The position numbers were made by a program, and so were the translations under genes. Shown one piece after another: positions 34,866-44,447 of a DNA stretch of 64,000 nt (positions within the stretch are counted from its first letter, which is position 1; each line of letters begins with the position of its first letter). The notes below the pieces were generated by a model. It was not told the DNA's origin. It searched no databases and saw nothing but the letters and a program-made list of their open reading frames with translations. The stretch spans positions 869,401 to 933,400 of the forward strand of contig CP143625.1 in assembly GCA_036362785.1 (NCBI GenBank), in the 5' to 3' direction. The stretch is from a beta proteobacterium MWH-UniP1. GTDB lineage: Bacteria > Pseudomonadota > Gammaproteobacteria > Burkholderiales > Burkholderiaceae_A.

Positions 34866-37291
34866 TGTCACGAAAGAAAACCACGCCGGCCGAGACGCCG
34901 GATTTGTTTGCACAGGGCACTGCTGCTGTGCCAGCGGCACGAATGACAGTGTCGGCTTCAGCACAGACAACATCGGACTCAGATGATCATCTGTCCAGCT
35001 CACCCATGGGCCTGACCTTTGACGGTGAGTCACTAACACTTGCTGATTTTGCCGAGCGGGCTTATTTGGATTACGCCGTCTCGGTGGTGAAGGGCCGTGC
35101 CCTACCTGATTTGTGTGACGGCATGAAGCCCGTGCAGCGGCGCATTCTGTATTCCATGCATCGCATGTCGTTAGCGGTGACTGCCAAGCCGGTGAAGTCG
35201 GCCCGTGTGGTGGGTGATGTCTTGGGTAAGTATCACCCCCACGGGGACCAGTCGGCCTACGATGCCTTGGTGCGTCTGGCCCAGGGCTTTTCGGTGCGTT
35301 ACCCCTTGATTGATGGCCAGGGTAATTTTGGTTCGCGTGATGGTGACGGTGCTGCCGCCATGCGTTACACCGAGGCTCGCCTAACCGCGTTTGCATCTTT
35401 GCTCTTGGATGAAATTGACGAGGGCACGGTTGATTTTGGGCCGAATTATGACGGTTCGTTTACCGAGCCCCTAAGACTGCCTGCGCGTTTGCCCGTGATG
35501 CTGCTCAATGGCGCATCGGGTATTGCTGTGGGCATGGCCACTGAAATTCCGCCGCATAACCTGACGGAAGTGGCTCAGGCCGCCATCGCCATGATTGAAA
35601 AGCCATCGCTATCCGATGCTGAGCTGATGGCCATTCTGCCTGGCCCAGACTTCCCGGGCGGTGGACAGATTATTTCGTCGGCCGATGAAATCGCCCAGGC
35701 CTATTCGACTGGCCGTGGATCGTTAAAAACCCGTGCCCGATGGTCGATTGAAGAGATGGCCCGGGGCCAGTGGCAGTTGGTGGTGCATGAACTGCCGCAT
35801 GGTGTTTCGTCGCAGCGGGTGTTGGAAGAAATTGAAGAGCTCACCAACCCCAAGGTCAAAGCGGGCAAGAAAACATTGTCTGCTGAGCAGCAGGTGAAGT
35901 CTTTGATTCTGAGTGTGTTGGATACGGTGCGTGATGAGTCGGGCAAGGATGCCGATGTCCGCCTGGTATTCGAGCCGAAATCATCCCGCCAGGACAAAGA
36001 CGAATTTATTAAAGTGCTGTTGGCCCACACACCGCTGGAGAGTTCGGTGTCCATGAACCTGGTGGCGGTCGATATCGATGGTCGGCCGCGATCGCTCTCA
36101 TTGCGCGAGATTTTGAGCCAGTGGGTCGACTATCGCATGGCCACGGTGCGCCGCAGGACACAACATCGTTTAGAGCAGGCCCAGCGCCGTATTCATATTC
36201 TGGAAGGCCGCTCGATTGCGCTTCTGAATATTGACAAGGTGATTAAGGTCATCCGCGAAGCCGATGAGCCGAAACCGGCATTGATCAAACAGTTTGGGCT
36301 AACAGAGATTCAGGCCGAAGATATTTTAGAAATCCGTCTGCGCCAATTGGCCCGACTGGAAGCCATCAAGATTGAAAAGGAATTGGCCCAGCTGCGCGAA
36401 GACGAAGGCAAGCTGTCGCACCTGCTTGAAAACGACAAGGCCATGCGTAAGCTCGTTGCCAAAGAAATTGAAGCGGATGCCAAGACATTTGGTGACAAAC
36501 GCCGAACCCTGATCAAGGCCGCAGAGCGCACCACACTCGAGGTTCCGGTGGTCGATGAGCCGGTTACCGTGATTGTGTCGGTCAATGGTTGGGTGCGTGC
36601 CCGCCAGGGCCATGGCCATGACCCGGCCCAATTCACATTCAAAACGGGTGACTCACTCTATGGCACCTTTGAGTGTCGAACCGTCGACACCCTGGTGGCG
36701 CTCTCTTCAACGGGCCGCAGTTATTCGGTGGGTGTGGCCGGACTTCCGGGTGCGCGCGGCGATGGCGCGCCATTAACGTCCATGGTGGAAGTTGAACCCG
36801 GGGCAGTCCTCACCCAGTTTTGCGCTGGCGTTCCATCCACATCGGTGTTTATTGGCACACGACTGGGCCTTGGCTTTATCACCACTTTAGAGGCCATGAC
36901 CACGCGCCAGCGCGCGGGCAAACAATTCATGACCATTGAAAAGGGTGATGGGCCCGCCATGATTCGGGCCTTGCCGCAAAAGCCCGGCCACATTGCCATG
37001 CTGTCGGCCAAGGGTCGACTCTTGATCGTAGACAGTGCCGATGTGAAAGTCCTGCCCACCGGTGGGCGGGGTGTGCTCTTGTTAGACCCGGAACCCAAAG
37101 GCGACGCGTTTATTGATGCCGCCGGCCTGCTACCCAAGGCCGTCTTGGTGGTGTCAGGCACCGGCCGAGCCGGAAAGCTGGTGGAAGAACTGTGGGAGCC
37201 AAAGGACTGGAAGTCTTACATCGGCAACCGGGCCCGCCGCGGCAAGCTCTTGGAAGTGAAGTTTAAGCCCACGGGGCTTCGTCTGGCCTGA
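34865..37291 (+). CDS. parC: DNA topoisomerase IV subunit A
   Basis: An 808-residue subunit with a polar N-terminal extension of about 50 residues compared with E. coli ParC (752). The breakage-reunion domain starts at [10 protein letters not shown] near 66. The catalytic tyrosine is Y168 in A-A-M-R-Y-T-E; the winged-helix part has H-P-H-G-D near 124-128. A coiled-coil tower ([10 protein letters not shown]) and a C-terminal beta-pinwheel follow. The quinolone-resistance positions (G-D-Q-S-A-Y-D) look wild type. Confidence 0.94.
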   Translation: MSRKKTTPAETPDLFAQGTAAVPAARMTVSASAQTTSDSDDHLSSSPMGLTFDGESLTLADFAERAYLDYAVSVVKGRALPDLCDGMKPVQRRILYSMHRMSLAVTAKPVKSARVVGDVLGKYHPHGDQSAYDALVRLAQGFSVRYPLIDGQGNFGSRDGDGAAAMRYTEARLTAFASLLLDEIDEGTVDFGPNYDGSFTEPLRLPARLPVMLLNGASGIAVGMATEIPPHNLTEVAQAAIAMIEKPSLSDAELMAILPGPDFPGGGQIISSADEIAQAYSTGRGSLKTRARWSIEEMARGQWQLVVHELPHGVSSQRVLEEIEELTNPKVKAGKKTLSAEQQVKSLILSVLDTVRDESGKDADVRLVFEPKSSRQDKDEFIKVLLAHTPLESSVSMNLVAVDIDGRPRSLSLREILSQWVDYRMATVRRRTQHRLEQAQRRIHILEGRSIALLNIDKVIKVIREADEPKPALIKQFGLTEIQAEDILEIRLRQLARLEAIKIEKELAQLREDEGKLSHLLENDKAMRKLVAKEIEADAKTFGDKRRTLIKAAERTTLEVPVVDEPVTVIVSVNGWVRARQGHGHDPAQFTFKTGDSLYGTFECRTVDTLVALSSTGRSYSVGVAGLPGARGDGAPLTSMVEVEPGAVLTQFCAGVPSTSVFIGTRLGLGFITTLEAMTTRQRAGKQFMTIEKGDGPAMIRALPQKPGHIAMLSAKGRLLIVDSADVKVLPTGGRGVLLLDPEPKGDAFIDAAGLLPKAVLVVSGTGRAGKLVEELWEPKDWKSYIGNRARRGKLLEVKFKPTGLRLA

Positions 37292-37299
37292 CCTGCGGG

Positions 37300-37327
37300 C
37301 TTGAAATCGGGCGGGCGGCCCCCATAT
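37300..37327 (+). promoter_or_regulatory. Sigma-32 (RpoH) promoter of htpG
   Basis: CTTGAAA at 37300-37306, a 13-base spacer and CCCCATAT at 37320-37327 match the heat-shock sigma-32 consensus (CTTGAAA, 11-16 bases, CCCCATnT) in full. It lies 80 bases before the htpG start, right after parC. Heat-shock induction of htpG is the expected outcome. Confidence 0.88.
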
Positions 37328-37406
37328 ACAAGGCACATCGGCATGCGGTGCGCTGCTTCGGCGGCGGACCACAGTCGCCGCCCTATTTTCTGATCAGAGG
37401 AAACAT

Positions 37407-39323
37407 ATGTCTAAAGAAACACGTGCCTTTCAGACCGAGGTGAAGCAGCTGCTTCACCTGATGATTCACTCGCTTTACAGCAACCGCGATATTTTTCTGC
37501 GCGAGCTGGTCTCCAACGCCTCGGATGCCTGCGACAAATTGCGCGTGGAAGCCCTGCAAAAACCTGAACTCTACGAGGGTGATGGCGAATTCAAAATTCA
37601 AATCAGTATTGATAAGACGGCGCGCACCATCACAATCTCCGATAACGGAATTGGATTAAGCCGTGAAGAGGCCATTGATCACCTGGGCACAATTGCCAAG
37701 TCAGGTACCAAAGAGTTCTTCAAAAACCTGACAGGTGATGCCAGCCAAGACAGCAATCTGATCGGCCAGTTTGGTGTGGGTTTTTACTCTGCCTTTATCG
37801 TGGCCGACCATGTCACGGTGGTGTCGCGCCGCGCCGGCCTGCCCGCAGGCGATGCGGTTCGTTGGGAGTCTGATGGCTCCGGTGAATTCAGCGTGCAAGA
37901 GGTGGAAAAGGCCGGCCGTGGTACCGATGTAATTTTGCATCTCCGCGAAAAAGAGGGCGATGACCCCGATGCCAAAAGCCACGATGATTTGCTCGAGCAC
38001 TGGACGATCAAGGAGATTTTGAAGCGTTACTCTGACCATGTCGGCATTCCCATTCAGATGAAGGTCCGTGATTGGGACGACAAGAAAAACGAATACGTTG
38101 AAAAAGACGAATGGGAAACGGTCAACCAGGCCTCTGCCCTGTGGACACGGCCCAAGTCGGAAATTACAGATGAGCAGTACAAATCCTTTTTCCAGGGCCT
38201 CAGTTTTGGCACGGGTGACCCACTGGCCTGGACGCATAACCGTGTCGAAGGCCGCACCGAATACACCCAGTTGCTTTATGTTCCCGCTACGGCGCCTTTT
38301 GATTTGTGGGACCGCCAACAACGCCATGGCTTAAAGCTGTATGTGAAGCGCGTGTTCATCATGGACGATGCTGAGCAACTATTGCCGTCTTACCTGCGTT
38401 TTGTGCGCGGGGTGGTGGACTCGTCAGACCTGCCGCTGAATGTCTCGCGCGAGATTTTGCAAGAAAGCCGTGACATCAAAACCATACGCGAAGGCTGCAC
38501 CAAGCGTATTTTGTCGTTGCTTGAAGACATGGCCGCCAACAAACCCGATGACTACGCCACCTTTTGGAAAGAGTTTGGCCAGTGTCTGAAAGAAGGTTTC
38601 GGTGAAGACTTTTCCAATCGCGATCGCCTGGCGAGCCTGATGCGTTTTGTTTCGACTTCCTCTGAGACTGATACGCCGACGGTGTCATTGAAAGACTATG
38701 TCTCTCGCATGAAAGATGGCCAGGAAAAGATCTATGTGGTGACTGCGGACACGCTGGCGGCCGCCAAGGCCAGCCCCCATTTGGAAGTCTTTAAGAAAAA
38801 AGGAATTGAAGTGTTGCTGCTCACAGATCGTATCGATGAGTGGATGCTGAACTTCCTGACTGAGTTCGAAGGCAAGCCTTTGCAATCAGTGGCCAAGGGC
38901 GCGCTGGATTTGGGCAAGCTGGATGACGAGCAAACCAAGCCCACCAAAGAGGCGGAAAAGCAATATAAACCCATTGTTGAGCGGGCCCAGAAGGTGCTGG
39001 GCGAGAAGGTCAAAGAGGTTCGCGTGACCAGTCGCCTGACCGAGTCGGCATGCTGTCTGGTGTCGGATGACCATGACGTGAGTGGGCATCTGGAGCGGCT
39101 CTTGAAGCAGGCTGGGCAGAAAGCACCCGACCGTAAACCAATCTTGGAGCTGAACCCGGACCACCCTCTGGTCAAGGCGCTGTCGCAAGACAACGCGGCT
39201 TTCGATGATCTGGTCTGGGTGCTTTTTGATCAGGCTCTGCTGGCCGAGGGTGGCCAGCCCGACGACCCCGCCGCCTTTGTCAAACGACTCAATAGCTTCT
39301 TGCTGCGCGGCCTAATGGCCTGA
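37407..39323 (+). CDS. htpG: Hsp90-family molecular chaperone HtpG
   Basis: A 638-residue bacterial Hsp90 (E. coli 624). It opens with [21 protein letters not shown], has [12 protein letters not shown] and I-S-D-N-G-I-G-L of the ATP site, [11 protein letters not shown] in the lid, and the middle domain R-V-F-I-M-D-D. An ATP-driven dimeric chaperone of the cytosol. The ribosome site AGAGGAAA precedes the ATG and a consensus sigma-32 promoter lies upstream. Confidence 0.97.
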   Translation: MSKETRAFQTEVKQLLHLMIHSLYSNRDIFLRELVSNASDACDKLRVEALQKPELYEGDGEFKIQISIDKTARTITISDNGIGLSREEAIDHLGTIAKSGTKEFFKNLTGDASQDSNLIGQFGVGFYSAFIVADHVTVVSRRAGLPAGDAVRWESDGSGEFSVQEVEKAGRGTDVILHLREKEGDDPDAKSHDDLLEHWTIKEILKRYSDHVGIPIQMKVRDWDDKKNEYVEKDEWETVNQASALWTRPKSEITDEQYKSFFQGLSFGTGDPLAWTHNRVEGRTEYTQLLYVPATAPFDLWDRQQRHGLKLYVKRVFIMDDAEQLLPSYLRFVRGVVDSSDLPLNVSREILQESRDIKTIREGCTKRILSLLEDMAANKPDDYATFWKEFGQCLKEGFGEDFSNRDRLASLMRFVSTSSETDTPTVSLKDYVSRMKDGQEKIYVVTADTLAAAKASPHLEVFKKKGIEVLLLTDRIDEWMLNFLTEFEGKPLQSVAKGALDLGKLDDEQTKPTKEAEKQYKPIVERAQKVLGEKVKEVRVTSRLTESACCLVSDDHDVSGHLERLLKQAGQKAPDRKPILELNPDHPLVKALSQDNAAFDDLVWVLFDQALLAEGGQPDDPAAFVKRLNSFLLRGLMA

Positions 39324-39360
39324 CGGGTTGTACCGTAAGACCTAACCAGGTTTAGCCAGG

Positions 39361-39383
39361 CCCTGGGGCTGCACGCCCCAGGG
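39361..39383. terminator. GC-rich hairpin after htpG
   Basis: CCCTGGGGC, a TGCAC loop and GCCCCAGGG form a perfect 9-bp stem 37 bases after the htpG stop. Only TTGCCC follows, so the tail is weak. It is likely to act as the htpG terminator or a transcript end stabiliser. Confidence 0.55.
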
Positions 39384-39425
39384 TTGCCCGTGGTAAACTC
39401 CGCTGCGTTCAACACGGGGGGAGAC

Positions 39426-39812
39426 ATGCTGAACAATTACAAACGATCAGTCTTGGTCGCGATGGTCGCGGCCGTCGGTACTGCGGGTGTTGCAGTACCA
39501 GCATTCGCTCAGGGTGCGGCCAAGGCCGCCACACAATCTGCCGCAAAGCCTGCCATCGTCGGCAGTGCTGAAGCAGGCGCTAAAAAAACATCCATGTGTA
39601 TCGGTTGCCACGGTATTGCGGAATACAAAACCGCATTCCCCTCGGTTTATCGTGTGCCCAAGATTGTGGGTCAGAGTGAGAAATATCTAGAAGCTGCCTT
39701 ATTGGCCTATCGAAGCGGTGAGCGCAATCACCCCAGCATGACGGGAATTGCCAAGGGACTCAATGATCAGGATGTTGCTGATCTGGCTGCCTACTACGCC
39801 AACAAGAAATAA
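39426..39812 (+). CDS. Small periplasmic c-type cytochrome
   Basis: A 128-residue exported monoheme cytochrome c. The signal peptide ends near A-F-A-Q (residues 26-29); an Ala-rich linker follows and the heme site is C-I-G-C-H at 58-62. H-P-S-M-T-G-I-A provides the distal Met, and the closing helix is L-N-D-Q-D-V-A-D-L-A-A-Y-Y-A. The start at 39426 follows GGGGGGAG. It is nine bases upstream of a second cytochrome c; the pair resembles a split diheme cytochrome c4, so they may work as electron carriers to a terminal oxidase or nitrite reductase. Confidence 0.85.
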   Translation: MLNNYKRSVLVAMVAAVGTAGVAVPAFAQGAAKAATQSAAKPAIVGSAEAGAKKTSMCIGCHGIAEYKTAFPSVYRVPKIVGQSEKYLEAALLAYRSGERNHPSMTGIAKGLNDQDVADLAAYYANKK

Positions 39813-39821
39813 GGAGCTGAT

Positions 39822-40163
39822 ATGACACTCAAACAGAATTTAATTCGGGCTGGTCTTGCCATCACGGTGGCCACAGCGTCTTCGGCCGCCTTGGCGGGCA
39901 ATATTGCAGCGGGTAAAGAAAAAGCCACCGCGATTTGTGCCTCTTGTCACGGTGCCGATGGGGTGACTGCAATTGATCCCAGCTATCCAAAACTTGCTGG
40001 CCAGTACCCCGACTTTTTGGCGCGCGCATTGACCGATTACAAAACTGGCGCCCGTAAAAACCCCATCATGATGGGCATGGCGGCTACTCTGACCAAAGAC
40101 GATATTGCCAATGTGTCGGCGTATTACGCCTCTTTGCCTTCACCACTAAAAGTAGCGCGTTAG
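39822..40163 (+). CDS. Cytochrome c553/c4-like monoheme protein
   Basis: A 113-residue exported cytochrome c: signal peptide to about A-L-A-G (residues 23-26), heme site C-A-S-C-H at 39-43, Y-P-K-L-A-G-Q-Y near 56-63, distal Met in N-P-I-M-M-G-M, closing helix with I-A-N-V-S-A-Y-Y-A-S-L. It follows the other small cytochrome and ends in a stop overlapping that of convergent moaA. Both may act as soluble electron shuttles. Confidence 0.87.
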   Translation: MTLKQNLIRAGLAITVATASSAALAGNIAAGKEKATAICASCHGADGVTAIDPSYPKLAGQYPDFLARALTDYKTGARKNPIMMGMAATLTKDDIANVSAYYASLPSPLKVAR

Positions 40164-41284
40164 CCGCCGATATAACTCATTTCCACTTTTTTCAGGCCTT
40201 GTTCGCGTAGCTGCGCACGAAGCTCGGAATAGCGGTCATCACGCTTTTGCCAGATGGCGGCAATCACCTTTTCAATCTCTTCGGGGCTTGGGGTGTTGTC
40301 GCCGCGCAGCAAGCCGCGCAGATCCGTTCCTGATTGCGCAAACAAACAGGTGTAAAGCACACCCTCGGCCGATATGCGGGCCCGGCTGCAATTGCCGCAA
40401 AATGGATTGCTCACTGATGAGATCAGGCCGACTTCGCCCTTGCCATCGGCGTAGCGCCAGCGCTCTGAGACTTCGCTGGGGGTGTCGCGCCCGATCGGCA
40501 CCAGGGGGTGTTCGAGTGAAATCATGTCGATGATCTCGCGAGAAGGTACGACATGGTCCCACCGCCAAGCATTCGATGAACCCACGTCCATGAATTCAAT
40601 GAATCGCAGTGTGTGGCCACGCTCGCGAAAGGCATTGGCCATGGGCAGAATTTCATGATCGTTCACACCCCGCTGCACCACCATATTGACCTTGACCCGC
40701 AGGCCCGCTTCAGCGGCTGCATCAATACCAGCCAGCACGTCGGACACGGGGTAGTCCATGTCATTCATGGCCTTAAAAGTCTTATCACTGAGTGCGTCCA
40801 GGCTTACCGTGATGCGTTTTAATCCCGCATTTTTTAGAGCGAGTGCCTTTTGTTTCAGCAGTGCCCCATTGGTCGTCATGGCGATCTCAACGGGCTTGCC
40901 TGCCAGTGTCTGAATGGGGGCCAGTCGCGCCACTAAATTTTCAATGTTTTTTCTTAATAGCGGCTCACCACCAGTGATACGGAGTTTCTCCACGCCGAGC
41001 GCAACAAAGGCCCGCGACAGCCGCTCAAGTTCCTCAAAACTTAAAAGCGATTCTTTGGGCAGAAACTCGTAGTTGCGGTCAAAGACCGATTTGGGCATGC
41101 AATACGTGCAACGAAAGTTGCACTGATCAATGACCGATAGGCGCAGGTCTTTGAGTGCGCGGCCTCGTTGATCCAGCAGTGGGCCGGTTGGCAGCGGGCC
41201 AAGGTGATCCACCTTGGCCGCTTCTACATGCGGGTGTGCCGTGGAATCCGGAACGATTGAAAATATGCGCTGCCCGTAAGTCAT
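40160..41284 (-). CDS. moaA: GTP 3',8-cyclase, molybdenum cofactor synthesis
   Basis: A 374-residue radical SAM enzyme. The N-terminal cluster motif C-N-F-R-C-T-Y-C has C55, C59 and C62; the C-terminal cluster is in C-G-N-C-S-R-A-R and Y-T-C. The chain ends in G-G, needed for catalysis in MoaA. It converts GTP to 3',8-cyclo-7,8-dihydro-GTP, the first step to molybdopterin. The N-terminus is about 35-40 residues longer than usual before L-R-L-S-V-I-D. It is not in an operon with other moa genes here; molybdenum cofactor would be needed for nitrate reductase. Confidence 0.93.
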   Translation of the reverse strand: MTYGQRIFSIVPDSTAHPHVEAAKVDHLGPLPTGPLLDQRGRALKDLRLSVIDQCNFRCTYCMPKSVFDRNYEFLPKESLLSFEELERLSRAFVALGVEKLRITGGEPLLRKNIENLVARLAPIQTLAGKPVEIAMTTNGALLKQKALALKNAGLKRITVSLDALSDKTFKAMNDMDYPVSDVLAGIDAAAEAGLRVKVNMVVQRGVNDHEILPMANAFRERGHTLRFIEFMDVGSSNAWRWDHVVPSREIIDMISLEHPLVPIGRDTPSEVSERWRYADGKGEVGLISSVSNPFCGNCSRARISAEGVLYTCLFAQSGTDLRGLLRGDNTPSPEEIEKVIAAIWQKRDDRYSELRAQLREQGLKKVEMSYIGG

Positions 41285-41301
41285 GCGCGATTATTAATCG
41301 A

Positions 41302-43944
41302 TTACGGATTGTTTTGGCGCGTTTCCACCATTACCAATGGCTCTTGTGGGGCTGTCTCAGTGTTTCTACGGGGGGTGCGACCGAGCTTGGGCGGAGGCTC
41401 TGCAACTGCTTCGGCTGGCGCCTTGTTGGGGTCGGTCTGAACCCACTGCAAGCCTGCCTGATCCAGATTCTGTTTCAGCACTTCTTCTGAGAGTCGAATT
41501 GGCTCCGGCGCAGCAATCGGAGCAATTGGCGCAGTCGGTGCTACTTCGGCGGCTGGCACAGGCGCAACCGGCGGTGCTGCCTGAACAACTGTCTCGCTGA
41601 TGGTCGGACTGGGCGCAGGGGCGCTGGCACGTACTGCGGTGTCAGACACCGTGCGGGTGTCTGACACCGTGCCTGCATCGGCTACCGGGGCAGCCACCGT
41701 GGCAGCCGTTGGGGCGGCATCACTTAGATCAAGCTGCTCCTGGCCGCCAACTTGCTGTTCGGATTCTTCGCGTGCGTTGCCACCACGGCCACGGCCACGA
41801 CGGCGACGCCGCCCGGAGCGGACCTGTTCAGTGGCCTCTGCGTTTGCGGTATCAAGGTCGGCGGAAGTGGCTGTGATCTGTGCTTCATCTGCAGGTGTTG
41901 CGCGCTCGGCTGAACGATCGCCACGGTCCTGACGGGGCCGACGGTCATTGCGCTCTTTGCGCTGGTCCGCCTTTGGCTCTGCAGCGCCAGACTCAAGTGT
42001 TGGCTGGGCATCGCGACGTGGCTGTTGACGGTTGCGGTCACCATCTTTGCGTTCAGCATCGCCACGAGAGCGTCCATCACGGCCCTCGCGTGGTTCACGC
42101 GGTTCACGCGCTTCGCGTGGCTCACGGTTGCCATCACGCTGTCCGCGATTGTTGCGATCATTTCGACCACCACGGCCACGGTTGTTGCGATCACCACCAC
42201 GCTCCGCAGGCTTAGCAGCGGCAGGGGCGGGGGCAGCTTCTTGTTTATCGCTACTCAGAAAGCCAAAGAGTTTTGCGAAGAAACCTTTTTCTTCCACCTT
42301 AGCTTCCACAGGCCGCGCCGATACTGGCGCTGGCTGTGTGGGGGTAACACCTTTGACCACCGCCTCTTGGCGGGGTTTGGCGGCGGCCTGATCGGCCTTT
42401 TGCTGCTGATAGGGTGTCTCGGTGGCGGGCTCATCCGCCATGGCGTAACTCGCCTTGGTGTCCTCTAGCCTTGGATCATCGTGCTTGAGTCGATCGATGG
42501 TGTAGTTGGGCGTTTCCAAATACTTGTTTGGAATCAAGACCACCGTGACCTTAAGGCGGAATTCCAGCTTGGCAATATCCGTGCGCTTTTCATTGAGCAA
42601 GAAGGTGGCCACTTCGACTGGCACCTGAACATGCAAGGCGGCAGTGCCTTCTTTCATGGCTTCTTCTTGCAAGATGCGCAAGATGTGCAGCGCGCTGGAG
42701 TCCACGTCACGAATCACACCGGTGCCATTACAACGTGGGCAGGTGATGTGGGAGCCTTCGTTCAGGGCTGGGCGCAGGCGTTGGCGCGACAACTCCATCA
42801 GGCCAAAGCGTGAGATCTTGCCCATCTGTACGCGGGCCCGGTCAAAGTGCAGGGCATCACGCAGGCGTTGCTCGACTTCGCGCTGGTTCTTGGAAGACTC
42901 CATGTCAATGAAGTCGATCACGATCAGTCCGCCCAAGTCGCGTAAACGCAGTTGGCGGCCAACTTCTTCAGCGGCTTCTAAGTTGGTGCGAAACGCGGTC
43001 TCTTCAATATCAGAACCGCGGGTCGAGCGGGCCGAGTTCACGTCAACCGCCACAAGTGCTTCTGTGTGGTCAATCACGATCGCGCCGCCCGAGGGCAGGG
43101 GCACGACACGTGAATAGGCGGTCTCGATCTGGTGTTCGATCTGAAAGCGCGAAAAGAGCGGCACATCGTCGTTGTAGCGCTTCACGCGGTTGCCCATGTC
43201 GGGCATGACATGCAGCATGAACTGACGGGCCTGCTCATAGATATCGTCGGTATCAATCAAGATCTCGCCGATATCGGGGTGGAAGTAATCGCGAATCGCG
43301 CGAATGACCAGACTGGATTCTTGGTAGATCAGATAGGCGCCGGATTGGAGCTTGCGGGCGTCATCAACCGCGCGCCACAGCTGCAGCAGATAGTTCAGGT
43401 CCCACTGGAGCTCTTCAGCCGTGCGGCCAATGCCTGCGGTACGGGCGATCAGGCTCATGCCACCGGGCACATCCAGCTGGTCCATGGTTTCGCGAAGCTC
43501 TTGGCGCTCTTCACCCTCGATACGGCGCGATACGCCACCGCCACGGGGGTTGTTGGGCATCAGTACCAAGTAGCGGCCAGCCAGTGAGATAAAGGTGGTC
43601 AGTGCCGCGCCTTTGTTGCCGCGCTCTTCTTTTTCCACCTGAACCAGCATTTCGGTGCCTTCGGAGATGGCGTCTTGAATGCGCGCACGGCCAGGGTCGA
43701 CACCGGGCTTGAAGTATTCCCGGGCGATTTCTTTAAATGGCAAAAAGCCATGGCGCTCTTCACCGTAATTGACAAAGCAGGCCTCGAGGCTGGGCTCGAT
43801 TCGGGTGACCACGCCTTTGTAGATATTGCTCTTGCGTTGTTCGCGACCAGCGGTCTCGATATCCAGGTCGATCAGCCGTTGGCCATCGACAATGGCAACC
43901 CGCAGCTCTTCTGCGTGGGTTGCGTTAAACAGCATGCGTTTCAT
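41302..43944 (-). CDS. rne: Ribonuclease E
   Basis: An 880-residue endoribonuclease. It begins M-K-R-M-L-F-N-A-T-H, followed by the S1 domain (about 35-120), the sensor and DNase I-like catalytic part with V-D-V-N-S-A-R-S and I-D-F-I-D-M, and the zinc link C-P-R-C-N-G-T-G near 405. From about residue 510 the chain is low-complexity: runs of Arg, Asp, Asn and Gly, then an Ala/Pro/Val tail, the expected degradosome scaffold. Residues 759-769 are encoded by two REP-like repeats (T-V-S-D-T twice). It leads mRNA decay and rRNA processing. AAGGAG precedes the start; the leader is long. Confidence 0.95.
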   Translation of the reverse strand: MKRMLFNATHAEELRVAIVDGQRLIDLDIETAGREQRKSNIYKGVVTRIEPSLEACFVNYGEERHGFLPFKEIAREYFKPGVDPGRARIQDAISEGTEMLVQVEKEERGNKGAALTTFISLAGRYLVLMPNNPRGGGVSRRIEGEERQELRETMDQLDVPGGMSLIARTAGIGRTAEELQWDLNYLLQLWRAVDDARKLQSGAYLIYQESSLVIRAIRDYFHPDIGEILIDTDDIYEQARQFMLHVMPDMGNRVKRYNDDVPLFSRFQIEHQIETAYSRVVPLPSGGAIVIDHTEALVAVDVNSARSTRGSDIEETAFRTNLEAAEEVGRQLRLRDLGGLIVIDFIDMESSKNQREVEQRLRDALHFDRARVQMGKISRFGLMELSRQRLRPALNEGSHITCPRCNGTGVIRDVDSSALHILRILQEEAMKEGTAALHVQVPVEVATFLLNEKRTDIAKLEFRLKVTVVLIPNKYLETPNYTIDRLKHDDPRLEDTKASYAMADEPATETPYQQQKADQAAAKPRQEAVVKGVTPTQPAPVSARPVEAKVEEKGFFAKLFGFLSSDKQEAAPAPAAAKPAERGGDRNNRGRGGRNDRNNRGQRDGNREPREAREPREPREGRDGRSRGDAERKDGDRNRQQPRRDAQPTLESGAAEPKADQRKERNDRRPRQDRGDRSAERATPADEAQITATSADLDTANAEATEQVRSGRRRRRGRGRGGNAREESEQQVGGQEQLDLSDAAPTAATVAAPVADAGTVSDTRTVSDTAVRASAPAPSPTISETVVQAAPPVAPVPAAEVAPTAPIAPIAAPEPIRLSEEVLKQNLDQAGLQWVQTDPNKAPAEAVAEPPPKLGRTPRRNTETAPQEPLVMVETRQNNP
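41638..41668. repeat. REP-like inverted repeat inside rne
   Basis: GGTGTCAGACACC (41638-41650) and its reverse complement GGTGTCTGACACC (41656-41668) are separated by five bases and can form a stem. They are read in frame in rne and give the T-V-S-D-T repeats. The same 13-mer occurs twice in the plsX tail (49805-49838). Confidence 0.75.
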
Positions 43945-44447
43945 CTTGCTACTACTCCTTCAATGGGCCTGCAGGGCAGACCACAACACCCGCGTTAGCG
44001 GTTAAATGGAGCGTGCAATGAGAAGTGGCTTGGCGGAAACGAGCGAAACCAAGGCCCGCGCACGGCGGCGCAGCCTTGTTGACGAAACAAGTGGGGCGTC
44101 AGAAAGGAAGGGCTGATGGACCAAGCGCTGACTGGCCGCAGGAGACGGCTTAGGCGATGCCAGTGGTTTGGCTTGGAAACCGAAAAGACTCATCACGTAC
44201 AACAACACCAATCTGGTTATGTTCGTTTATCTCGTTTGCCGGGCCACGCAACATTGCGCTCCGCGGTCAAATACAATTCGTTGCACCAAATGTGCATCGA
44301 GGCAGAGGCATCGGCTGTTGCTGTGTTCTTCCTTAAACCAGGCTCGCATCAGACCAAACGGGTTTGGGGCGGACACCTAAAATAAGGGACACAACAATCA
44401 GTCGGGATTCATCTCGACCTGAAGCCAGTATACCCAGAAAGCTTGAG
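43945..44447. other. 503-bp rne-rluC divergent intergenic region
   Basis: No convincing gene: short open frames on both strands lack ribosome sites and homology. It must hold the promoters of rne (minus) and rluC (plus) and the long rne 5' leader. In E. coli the rne leader is structured and controls rne by self-cleavage; the 300-500 bases here could do the same. I could not identify a clear promoter by eye. The region starts GC-rich near rne and becomes AT-richer around 44190-44300. Confidence 0.6.

Noticed and set aside
44002..44211. A possible small protein in the rne leader (minus strand, 69 codons)
   Set aside because: There is no ribosome site and the sequence is Ser/Pro/Ala-rich without a recognisable domain; it may only be leader RNA.
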